64,000 nt of DNA from positions 1-64,000 of the forward strand of contig JAEUKE010000089.1 in the NCBI GenBank assembly GCA_016794345.1, written 5' to 3'. The translations under genes were made by a program, and so were the position numbers. The stretch is from Myxococcales bacterium. GTDB lineage: Bacteria > Myxococcota_A > Polyangia > Polyangiales > Polyangiaceae. Below are positions 1-8,900 of this stretch, one piece after another. Position 1 is the first letter of the stretch; each line of letters begins with the position of its first letter. Under the pieces are notes generated by a model. That model ran no database searches. It worked only from the letters and a program-made list of their open reading frames with translations, and had not been told where the DNA came from.

Positions 1-59
1 GCCCGCGAGGTGCCGAGCAGCAAGAGGGCGGACGTCGCTACGAGCGCGTATTGCCTCAT
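1..59 (-). CDS. 5' end of a gene running off the left edge, signal-peptide-like N-terminus
   Basis: Reading leftward from an ATG at 59-57 there are 19 complete codons that stay open to the window edge. They encode Met-Arg-Gln-Tyr followed by a hydrophobic run (ALVATSALLLLG), the shape of an exported-protein signal peptide. An upstream ATG at 79-77 is in another frame and closes after seven codons. No good Shine-Dalgarno sequence precedes the chosen start. The rest of the protein lies outside the window, so function cannot be assigned. The same orientation as the next lipoprotein gene, with a 104-base gap, allows cotranscription. Confidence 0.45.
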   Translation of the reverse strand, partial: MRQYALVATSALLLLGTSR

Positions 60-163
60 GGTGGGCGCAGGAATCCCATGGGCACGACCGCGCTGACAAC
101 TCTTTGTGGCGGGTTTGTGCCAGCGAGGCAGTCTGGCAAAGGCAACGTTACGTCAGTTTACGG

Positions 164-1279
164 CTACTTGCAGAAGCCGTCGATGCAGACCAGCCCGGGC
201 GCGCAGCCCATCCCGGCGGTGGGGTCGCACTCGCCGCCGAGGTTCTGGTCCGAGCCGCAGACGGGGAAGGTCCCGGCCATGACGGTGACCGGCTTGCAAA
301 CGTCGAACTCCGGCAGCGACGTGCACGCGTTTTCGTTCGGCGGCGCACACGAGATGTAGCAGCTGTGGTGGAGGCAGATGGAGCCGCTGGCGCAGGTGTC
401 TTGGGTTCCCTCGACCGAGCAGACGAAGGTCGCGCTCTGGTCGGGGATGCAGCCGTTCTCGACCCAGACCGAGCCCGCGCTGCAGTCTCCGTCGACGGAG
501 CGCGGGACGCAGGCGCCGGCGACGCAGACCGCGTCGGGGCCGCCGCAGTCGTTCGTGATCTGGCAGGGGGTCGTCGGGACGCTACAGGTGTCCACGGCGT
601 CGCACTGGTAGCTCGCGGGGCACATCTCGGCTCCGGCGCACGAAGGCACGCACTTGCCGTCCGCGCACACGTCGCCGGTCGCGCACTGCGTCTGGTCGAA
701 GCACTGATCGGCGGGCGCGGTGCAGACGCCGCTGACACACTTGAACCCGGCCCCGAGCTCGGCGCAGTCGAGGTCCTCGCCGCAACCGGCAGGGTTCTCC
801 CGCACGCACGCGGGGGGGCTGAGGTCGGGGTCGCAGGTGAAGCCGAAGATGCAGTCGACCGCGGTGCAGTCGCCCGCCTGGCAGGTGCCGTCGGTTCCAC
901 ACGTCTCGCCGGACCCGCAGTCGTCGGGGTTGCCGCACCAGACCACGTCCGCGCCGCCGCCGCCGCCCTGTCCGCCGCCGCCGCCCTGTCCGCCGCCGCC
1001 GGTGGTCGACACGTCGATCACGCAGGCGAAGACGTCGTCGCCCTTCGGGTCGCATCGGTAGCCGTCCGGGCAGCCCCAGTCGTTGCACTGGCCGATGTGA
1101 CACTCGTTGTCGAGCCCGCAGACCTCGTCGGACGCGCAATCGCTCGGCGCAGAGCAGTATTCTTGCTGGTTGCAGCGCCCGTTCGAGCAGTAGCCGTCGT
1201 CACCGTCCGAGTAGATCGGGCAGCCGCCGATCGACATCGCGACGAAGCTGAGAGCAGTGAGGAAGGCTAGGCGGCGCAT
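164..1279 (-). CDS. Cys-rich secreted lipoprotein with Gly-Gln linker
   Basis: A 371-residue predicted lipoprotein of unknown function, probably exposed in the envelope. The start is the ATG at 1279-1277, five bases after GGAGG; the longer open frame upstream (to 1393) has no signal peptide. Residues 1-20 are a signal peptide ending in the lipobox SIGGC. After a first Cys-rich segment comes a GGGGQGGGGG-type linker (coded by two 18-bp repeats near 957-992), then several modules with spaced Cys pairs of the type C-x3-D-C and G-x-C-x7-C. These resemble the EGF/Dickkopf-like disulfide modules common in myxobacterial surface proteins. This is family resemblance by pattern only. A TATCCT hexamer lies at 1295-1290 on this strand. 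Confidence 0.85.
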   Translation of the reverse strand: MRRLAFLTALSFVAMSIGGCPIYSDGDDGYCSNGRCNQQEYCSAPSDCASDEVCGLDNECHIGQCNDWGCPDGYRCDPKGDDVFACVIDVSTTGGGGQGGGGGQGGGGGADVVWCGNPDDCGSGETCGTDGTCQAGDCTAVDCIFGFTCDPDLSPPACVRENPAGCGEDLDCAELGAGFKCVSGVCTAPADQCFDQTQCATGDVCADGKCVPSCAGAEMCPASYQCDAVDTCSVPTTPCQITNDCGGPDAVCVAGACVPRSVDGDCSAGSVWVENGCIPDQSATFVCSVEGTQDTCASGSICLHHSCYISCAPPNENACTSLPEFDVCKPVTVMAGTFPVCGSDQNLGGECDPTAGMGCAPGLVCIDGFCK

Positions 1280-1449
1280 AGGCGCCTCCAGGATAGCAAG
1301 CCGTATGCCCGCAGGCTCGAGCGGAAAACCTGCTCGGTCACGACGGGCCGTCAACGGCCGTTCACGCAGGCCCTGACCACCCATGACGTGCAAAGTGCGC
1401 TCGCAGGTAGGCCCTGGTGCTACCGTAGGGGGCCTCTTTTTCCCGGCCG

Positions 1450-3987
1450 ATGGACGTTACCTGCGAGAAGTGCCAGACGGAGTACGAGTTCGACGACGCG
1501 CTCGTCTCGGAACAAGGGACCAGCGTTCGCTGCACCCAGTGCGGTCATCGCTTCAAGGTCCGCCGGCCCACGGGCGGCGGGCCGGAGGTGTGGATCGTGC
1601 GCACCGTCGAGGGCCAGACGCTCGAGTTTCGCATCCTGCGCGAGCTGAAGAACGCGATCGCCTCCGGGAAGATTGGCCGCGACGACGTCCTCTCGCGCGG
1701 GGCGGGCCGCCCTCGCCGCCTCGCCTCCATTGCCGAGCTCGAGCCGTTTTTCACCGCGCCGCCGCGCGCCCAGCTGAGCACTTCGCCCGGCCTGGGCTCG
1801 CTCGAGAGCAGCCCGCGCGCGCGCAAGCAGACGCCCTCCGGCCTCGGCCCGGGGCCCGAAGGTCCGACCGAAGGCTCGGTCGCGATCCCGCTCCCGAGGG
1901 ATCCCGATGCCGCGAGCGTCGCGAGCCACGCGCAGGCCTTCGACGACGAAGAGCGAACGGCGGTCAAGGACCGCCGCGCGACGAAGGAGCTGCGGATGCT
2001 CGGCGAAGAGATCGCGCCGCAGTCCAAGGATCCGCCGACCATCCCCGACCCGCCTCGCGCCGATGAAGGCCCGCAGACGAAGCTCGGCGTCGCGCCTCCC
2101 ATGGCGCCGATTCCGAAGTCGCCGGACTCGATCACCAAGACGATGTCGTACGGCACGCCGCGCGAGCGCACCGCGCCCGCGTCGACTCGTGCTGCGCCGG
2201 CGTCGACGCGCGAGCCCGAGCCCGTCACGGGCAGGCGCCCGCTGCCGGATCTCGAGCAAACGATCCCGCGGACGCCGCCACCCAAGTCGACAAAGCCGCC
2301 GGCTGTGGCCGAGCCCGCGCCGGTCGTCGCCCAGTCGACGCCGGCGCCCGCCCCCGCGCCCGCGCCCGCCAAGGAAGAGAAGGAGGCGCCCACGAGCGGC
2401 GGCGCCGCGTCGTCGCGTGCGGCGCTCCCTCCGCCGGTGGTCGAGCCGGCCCCCACGCCGACCCCGACGCCGCCACCCGAGGTGAGCGCCGAGCCGCCGC
2501 GCGTCGGGCCGCTCGCGAAGCCGGACGTCGTCGAGATGCGGCAGATGGACGGTCGCGCCTCGGTCATCACGCCCGCGCCCGCCGAGGTCCGTTATTCGCT
2601 GAGCGGGGAGGAGAGCGACATCGTCCCTTCGGGGACGCGCACGTCGAGCGCGGTGTCCCGTCGTTCCAGCTCATCGCGCCTCATCGTGGGGCTTGTGCTC
2701 GGTGGCGCCGTCGCGTTCGGCGGGGTCGTCCTCTGGCAGAAGTACCTGCCCTCCGAGCCTCCTCCCTCGAAGAGCGCGACCGACCCACGCGTGGTCGAGC
2801 TGCTCGAGACGGGGGAGAAGGCGCTCCGCGAAGGTGATCTGGAGAGCGCCAACGAGAAGTTCGTCAAGGCGAGCGGGATCGACGAGAAGAGCCCGAGCGT
2901 CGCGAAGTCGCTCGCGCGGCTCGCCGTCGTCCGCGCCGATCTCGCGTGGCTCGAGCTGCGTGTGCTCGCGCCCGACGATCGCGGACGCGACAAGGCAAAG
3001 GACCGCCTCGTCGCGGCGATCGACCGGGCGCAAAAGGCGGTCGAGCTCGCGTCGTCGCTGGCCAAAGACGACGCGGAGGTCGCCCGCCTCTCGGTCGACG
3101 TGAAGCGCATCGCCGGCGACGTCGCGGGGGCGCGCAAGGCCGCGGCGTCGATCCAGTCGCTCGCTTCGGACGAGACGGAGCTCGTCCTCGGCGTGCTCGA
3201 CATGACCGAGCAGAACCTCGCCCCGAAGGCGCCGGGGTGGCGCGACGTGCTCGACCGACTCGGCAAGGCAGCGGACGCGGAGGGTGGTCTCGGCAGGGCG
3301 CGGGCCATGTTGGTCTACGCCGCGGCCCTGTCCGGCGACGCGACGCGCGCGCGGGCCGAGCTCGATCGGCTGGGCAAGCTCTCGAGGTCGCACCCGCTCG
3401 AGTCGGACCTGAGGCGCTTCCTCGATCGCGTCGACAAAGGCGAGAGCCCGACCCTCGCCATCGACGATCTGCCGCCGGTGCCCACCGGAGGAGCGAGCGG
3501 CGCTCCGCCCGACTCGCTCCTCAAGGTCGCGCAAGACGCGCTCTCCAAGGGCAACTACGTCAAGGCGGAGGAGCTCTATCGCGAGATCGTCGGTCGCGAT
3601 CAGAGCAACGCGGAGGCGCTGTTCGGGCTCGCGCAGGCCTCGCTCGGGCAGGGCAAGCAGGTGCCAGCGAAGGCGTTCCTCGAGCGCGCCGTCGCCGCGA
3701 ACCCTTCCCACGCGCCCGCCGTCATGACGCTCGCGGGGCTCAAATACGACAGCGGGGAGCGCGCCGAAGCCGCGACCCTCTACCGCAAGGCTCTCGAGCT
3801 CGGCGTGTCCGGGAAGGCGGCGGAGATCGCCAAGTCCCGGACCCAGGCCACCCCGTCGAGCGGCCCCACCTCCACGCCGCAGACGCCCCCCGACTCCACC
3901 ACCACGGGTGGCGCCGAGCAGCCTCCGCAGCCTCCGCCCCAGGACCCCGCCACGACGGGCGGCAGCGACGTCCCCCCCGACCTATGA
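1450..3987 (+). CDS. Zinc-ribbon, single-pass membrane protein with C-terminal TPRs
   Basis: An 845-residue protein. Residues 5-31 form an MJ0042-type zinc ribbon (C5-x2-C8 and C28-x2-C31). Residues about 50-100 (WIVRTVEGQTLEFRILREL, then a K-I-G-R-D-D-V-L segment) resemble the small domain that often follows this ribbon in myxobacteria. A long Pro/Ala/Thr linker leads to one transmembrane segment near residues 410-432 (LIVGLVLGGAVAFGGVVLW). Helical TPR-like repeats fill the C-terminus (for example KGNYVKAEELYREIVGRDQSN). The likely topology is cytoplasmic ribbon, periplasmic TPRs. The tail is Pro-rich. The stop overlaps the ATG of the SppA-like gene (ATGA at 3984), implying translational coupling. 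The biological role is not known to me; scaffold or sensor is an inference. Confidence 0.85.
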   Translation: MDVTCEKCQTEYEFDDALVSEQGTSVRCTQCGHRFKVRRPTGGGPEVWIVRTVEGQTLEFRILRELKNAIASGKIGRDDVLSRGAGRPRRLASIAELEPFFTAPPRAQLSTSPGLGSLESSPRARKQTPSGLGPGPEGPTEGSVAIPLPRDPDAASVASHAQAFDDEERTAVKDRRATKELRMLGEEIAPQSKDPPTIPDPPRADEGPQTKLGVAPPMAPIPKSPDSITKTMSYGTPRERTAPASTRAAPASTREPEPVTGRRPLPDLEQTIPRTPPPKSTKPPAVAEPAPVVAQSTPAPAPAPAPAKEEKEAPTSGGAASSRAALPPPVVEPAPTPTPTPPPEVSAEPPRVGPLAKPDVVEMRQMDGRASVITPAPAEVRYSLSGEESDIVPSGTRTSSAVSRRSSSSRLIVGLVLGGAVAFGGVVLWQKYLPSEPPPSKSATDPRVVELLETGEKALREGDLESANEKFVKASGIDEKSPSVAKSLARLAVVRADLAWLELRVLAPDDRGRDKAKDRLVAAIDRAQKAVELASSLAKDDAEVARLSVDVKRIAGDVAGARKAAASIQSLASDETELVLGVLDMTEQNLAPKAPGWRDVLDRLGKAADAEGGLGRARAMLVYAAALSGDATRARAELDRLGKLSRSHPLESDLRRFLDRVDKGESPTLAIDDLPPVPTGGASGAPPDSLLKVAQDALSKGNYVKAEELYREIVGRDQSNAEALFGLAQASLGQGKQVPAKAFLERAVAANPSHAPAVMTLAGLKYDSGERAEAATLYRKALELGVSGKAAEIAKSRTQATPSSGPTSTPQTPPDSTTTGGAEQPPQPPPQDPATTGGSDVPPDL

Positions 3988-5801
3988 GCCGCAGCTTGCC
4001 TCGCCGCAGCGTCCTCTTCGCCGCCACGCTCGCGGTCGCGACGAGCTTCGTCGGCTGCGAGGGGCGACCCGGGCTCGGCTCGGCCTCGAAGGAGGGCGAG
4101 AGCCTGACAGGACCGTATCTGGTCGAGCTGAACCTCACGCGCGGCGCGTCCGAGGGCGGAGCGTCGACGCTCTTCGGCGGCGTGCCGGGCACGAGCCACG
4201 CCGATCTGGTCACCGCGATTCGAGACATCGACACGGCCGAGGCGAAGGGCGTCTTCGTCAGGCTCGGGACCGCACGGTTCGGCCTTGCCGGGGCGGGCGA
4301 GGTCGGCCGGCTGCTCGGCGACATCAGGAACAAGGGCGTGCCGGTGATCTGCCACGCGGACGAGCTCGACAACGGCTCGCTCCTGCTCGCGGCCCGAGGT
4401 TGCTCGAAGCTCTGGCTCAGCCCCGGTGGCAGCGTCGACTCGGTCGGGATCGCCTTCCAGCTCATCTTCGGCCGGAGCCTCTTCGACAAGCTCGGGGTCA
4501 CGGTCGACTTCCTCCAGGTGGGGAAATACAAAGGCGCGCAGGAGCCCTACACCCGCGACGAGCCCAGCCCCGAGGCGCGCGAGACGGTGGAGGGGACGCT
4601 CGCCGATCTCCGGAAGGCCTGGATCTCGGGCATCGCGGAGGGGCGCGGCGCAAAGGTGGAGGGCGCCCTCGAAGACGGCCCTCATCCGGCGGAGACCGCC
4701 AAGGCGCTCGGCCTCATCGACGAGATCGGCTTCTTGGACGACGCGCGCGACCAGGCGAAGGCCGACACGGGCGCGACGCGCACGACCGCGGCCTTCGGCG
4801 GCAAGGGCGCGGACGGCGGCGGCTTCGACGAGGTCTTGCGCGCGCTCTCGGGGAGCGATCCGAGCTCTGACCCCCACGTGGCCGTCGTCCGCGCGACCGG
4901 CGCCATCTCGATGGGCGGCGGCGGCGGGCTCCTCTCGGGAGACGGCGGCATCAGCGAGCAGAAGCTCGGCAAGATCCTGAAGGAGCTCGAGCACGACGAC
5001 GCGGTGAAGGCGGTCGTGCTCCGCATCGACTCGCCGGGCGGCTCGGCCCTGGCGTCGGATCTGCTCTGGCACCGGCTGGTGCAGCTGAAGAAAAAGAAGC
5101 CCCTGGTGATCTCCATCGGAGGGATGGCCGCGAGCGGCGGCTATTACCTCTCCTGCGCCGGGAGCCGGATCTTCGCCGAGCCGACGAGCATCGTCGGCTC
5201 CATCGGGGTGGTCGCCGGCAAGCTCTCGTTCGACGAGCCGCTCTCGAAGCTGGGGGTGAACGTCGTGACGATCCCCGCTGCGCCCGACCCGAAGAAGGCC
5301 GCGCGGGCCACGATGCTCTCGAGCTTCGACAAGTGGGACGACGCCACGCGGGCCAAGATGCTGGCCTCGATGGAATCCATCTACGCGCTCTTCCTGAAGC
5401 GAGTCGGGGAGGGCCGCGGGATCGACGCGGCTGCGCTGGAGAGCGCCGCCCAGGGCCGCATCTTCGGCGGCGAGCGCGCCAAGTCGCTGAAGCTGGTCGA
5501 CGATATCGGTGGTCTGGCGGACGCCATCGACTTCGCGCTCGCGGAGAGCGGGCTCGGCGCCGAGGGCAAGGTGCGGCTGCGCGGACAGCCAGGCGGCCTC
5601 GCCGAGCTCCTCGCCGGAGGGGACGAGGCCGCACGCGCGGCCGTGCTCCAGGCGGCGCACGAGATGGACCCGCTCAGCCGGCTGCTCGCTGGCTTCCCGG
5701 GCGAAGTGGAGGACTGGGTGCGGGCGATGGCTCCGCTCGGCGCGGGCGAGAAGATGGTGACCGCGACCCCGTTCGTGCTGATGGGCGTCGGGCCGCGCTG
5801 A
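3984..5801 (+). CDS. sppA: Signal peptide peptidase SppA, 67K type, with lipoprotein signal
   Basis: A 605-residue peptidase of family S49. It digests cleaved signal peptides and other membrane peptides at the periplasmic side. Two tandem S49-like halves are present. The general-base Lys is in VGKYKGAQEP (Lys183 by count; Lys181 is the alternative), and the nucleophile is Ser384 in GGMAASGGYY. SIVGSIGVV follows, as in the family. The length matches long-form enzymes such as E. coli SppA. Unlike E. coli SppA, which has an N-terminal transmembrane anchor, this protein begins with a signal peptide ending in SFVGC (Cys25), so it is predicted to be lipid-anchored. The start was chosen because its ATG overlaps the upstream stop and gives the signal peptide directly; the open frame upstream is a shadow of the previous gene. 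Confidence 0.93.
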   Translation: MSRSLPRRSVLFAATLAVATSFVGCEGRPGLGSASKEGESLTGPYLVELNLTRGASEGGASTLFGGVPGTSHADLVTAIRDIDTAEAKGVFVRLGTARFGLAGAGEVGRLLGDIRNKGVPVICHADELDNGSLLLAARGCSKLWLSPGGSVDSVGIAFQLIFGRSLFDKLGVTVDFLQVGKYKGAQEPYTRDEPSPEARETVEGTLADLRKAWISGIAEGRGAKVEGALEDGPHPAETAKALGLIDEIGFLDDARDQAKADTGATRTTAAFGGKGADGGGFDEVLRALSGSDPSSDPHVAVVRATGAISMGGGGGLLSGDGGISEQKLGKILKELEHDDAVKAVVLRIDSPGGSALASDLLWHRLVQLKKKKPLVISIGGMAASGGYYLSCAGSRIFAEPTSIVGSIGVVAGKLSFDEPLSKLGVNVVTIPAAPDPKKAARATMLSSFDKWDDATRAKMLASMESIYALFLKRVGEGRGIDAAALESAAQGRIFGGERAKSLKLVDDIGGLADAIDFALAESGLGAEGKVRLRGQPGGLAELLAGGDEAARAAVLQAAHEMDPLSRLLAGFPGEVEDWVRAMAPLGAGEKMVTATPFVLMGVGPR

Positions 5802-5908
5802 GGGCTCGGCGGGTCTCGCGCCGTCGTTTCACCCGAGAGCCCGGCGAAATTGTGCCCAAACGAAGGCCAGGTGGTACGCTGACGCCGCCCGCACGGACGT
5901 GATTGCGC

Positions 5909-8900
5909 ATGCAAACGAGGGTGGCCGAGCCAGACCAAGGAGGAACGCGTCGCACCTCCATGCGCCCGGGCCCCGCGTCGTCGCTCCCGCGATTCGAGGG
6001 GCCCATCGCCTACCTGGCGCACCTGGCCGCCGTCCTCGAGGACGCGGTCGCTTCCGGGGACACGGCGCGTGAGCGAGAGGCGAGCGAGTCTCTGGCGCGC
6101 GCCCTCTCGTCGCGCGGGATCGAGCTCCACCTCGCCGTCAAGCTGGCCCGGCGTGCCCTCGCCCTGGAGGACGACCCCATCCTCCGCTCCGACGTCGCCG
6201 GTTGGCTCGCCGGTCTGGGCGACCCCGGGACAGCCGCGCTCGAGCTTCGCGCCGGGGCCGAGGTTGCGCCGGGAACGACGCGCGCGCGAACGCTGACCCG
6301 CGTGGCCGTCCTGCTCGCGCGGGCAAACAAGCCTGATAGCGCGCTCCTGGTGCTGGAGGAGGCCGCCGAAGCCGATCCGTCGGACCCGATGCCGAGCGAG
6401 CTGATCGGCCTCTTGTCGTCGCTCGCGCCCGAGGTCGTTTCGGCCGATCGTGGCGTGCGCGGCTACGTCGACGCCGCGGCCCGGAGGCGGGACGCCGGCG
6501 ACGAGGAGGCCGCGCTCGAAGATCTCCTGCGCGCATTCGAGCTCGATCCGAGCTCGGTCGAAGCCGTCGACGCGGTCTCCTCGACGCTGCAAGGCCGCGG
6601 CCGCGTGTCCGCCGCGGATGAGCTCGTCCGCGAGCACGCGCTCGTCCTCGCGGAGCTCGGGCGAGCCGCCGACGCGGCGCGCACGCACGCGCGCCGCGTG
6701 AGCGGCGCGCTCGCCCGTCACGATGCGGCGACGGCGGCGTCGGTCGCGATCGATCTGGGGCTGGCCGAGTCGGACAGCGAGGTCGCTTCCAAGGTCGACG
6801 AGGCCCTCGGTCGCGCTGGTCTGTGGGAGCTCGTCGCCGCGCGGCTCGAGCTCCGCGCGCGCACGGGTCCCGACCAGGCCGGCGCGTGGGCTGCCCTCGC
6901 CCGCCTCCACGAGGGGGCGTTGCCGAACGCCGACCGAGCGACTCACGCCCTCATCGGGCTGCTCTCGGCCGACCCGACGGCGCGGAGCGCCGTCGACGCG
7001 CTGCGGGAGCACGCGAGCCGCACGGGCGATCACCGCTCTCTCGCCGAGGGGTTGCTCGCAGCGCTCCTCCGTGCCCGTTCGCTCGGCGCGAGTCCCGGCG
7101 CCGAGCCGGTGTGGCTCGATCTGGCGAGGGAGCTCGCCGACGTCGCCGAGGGCGGGCTCGACGATCCGCGGCTCGCCGCGTGGATCTACGCCGAGCTCGC
7201 GCGCGCCAGCGACGCGGATCGCGAGCAAGCCGAGTTCGGCAGGATCCGCCTCGAGGCGAGGATCGCCGAGCGCTCGGCGGAGCTCGCGCGAGCCGAGGCT
7301 CTGCTCGACGCCTCCGGCGTCGAGCCGTCGTCGGATCCGCGCGCCGCATCCGCCGGCGGGGTGCGTGATTCGGCCCGCGAGGCGCGGCTCGCGAACCTCC
7401 GCAAGCTCGAGCGCCTCTACGGCCTCTCGCCCGATCTCGCCGACCGCAGCTTCGCGGTGCTCGCCTCGATCGTGCGCGCCGACCCGCTCGACGAGCGCGC
7501 GGCTCGATCGCTCGACCTCGCGCACGCCCGTGATCCGCAGGCCGACCTTCGCGCCGATCTGCACGAGAGCGTCGTCCGCGCGAGGCTCGAGGCCCCGGTC
7601 TCCGCACGGGAGCGCGCGCGCTTGCGGTCGGCGCTCGCGGGCGTCGCGTTCCACGGCGGCGCGGTCGACCGCGCCCTGGAGGAGGTCGCGCCTCTCCTCG
7701 AGCAGCCCGACATGGACGCGTTCGGCGCTGCCGCGGTCGCTCTCTTCGCCGCGGCGGCCGGCTCGCCGCGCGAGCTGGCCCGCGCTCTGTCCCAGCTCGC
7801 CCGCTCCGTGTCCGGGCCGGTCGCGGCGATCGTGCACGCCGCCGCCTCCGAGAGCTGGCATCGCGCCGGCGCCGTGGCGGAGGCTCGCAACGCGGCGGAG
7901 GACGCGCTGCTCGCGGACCCCGGCTGCGCGCGCGCCGCGAGCGCTCTCGCGCGCGCGGCTTCTTCGCTCGGCGGCCGCGAAGGCGCCGTCGTGCTCGAGC
8001 GCGCGCTCGGGGTCGCCGTCACGCGGGCGTGGCTGTGTGACGCGCTCGCGCGTTGCCTCGAGTCCATTGGCGAGGTCGCGCTCGCGTTCGCATGGACCCA
8101 GCGCTGGCTCGCCCTCACGCCGGGCGATCCCCGCGCGATCGCGGAGCTCGTGCGTCGGTGCCAGGTCGGGGCGGACTCGCGTCGCATCGCGGACGCCTTG
8201 GCGTGGGTGCTCGCCTCACCCGCCCCGCCGCCCCCGCCGGCGTCGTTCCTCGAAGCCCTCGCGGCGCTCTTCTCGCTCGAGCGGACGAAGGGGGGACAGC
8301 TCGCGCGCCGCACGCTCGACGTGCTCGGCCCTCGTGACGAAACCGTCAGGAATCGCCTGCTCGTCCTGGCGGACGAGCACGGCGACGAGCCGCTCTCGAT
8401 CGCTCTGCTCGAGCGCCACGTGGCGACGCTGCCCGAGCCTCCGGCGGAGCTCTACCTCGACCTCGCGCAGCGTCGGCTCCGCGCGAAAGACTACGGCGGC
8501 GCGGCCCGCGAGGTGCTGCGCGCCGCGCTGGTGGGCGGCGACCCGCGGGCCGTCCTCGATCTCGTCGACGAGGTCGAGCGTCGCGACGCGGTCGACAGCA
8601 TCCTCGGCTCGGATGGCTTCGTCGCGCTGGCGGAGGCAAGAGCCCGCGGGCTCTCCGCCCTCCTGACGGAGGACGAGCAGCCGTCCTCCGAGGCCAAGGC
8701 CCACGTCGCGCAGGCCTGGCGCTCGGTCGCAGGCGCCCGCTGGGATCTCGCGCGCGATCCGCGCGGCGCGGAGCAGGCGCTCTTCACCGCCGCCGAGCAA
8801 GAGGTCGATCGCGGCTTCGAGCAATACGCGCGGGACCTGTTCGAGCTGGCCGCGCCCGACCAGGCGATCGGGGCGATCTTCGAGCGGCTGATCATCGAGG

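Noticed and set aside
104..1270. Plus-strand frame of 388 codons at the left edge
   Set aside because: It is antisense to the lipoprotein with a clear signal peptide, and its product is Ala/Val/Arg low complexity.
5803..5842. Possible terminator after the SppA gene (GGGCTC ... GAGCCC)
   Set aside because: The stem is only six bases with a long loop and no T-run.
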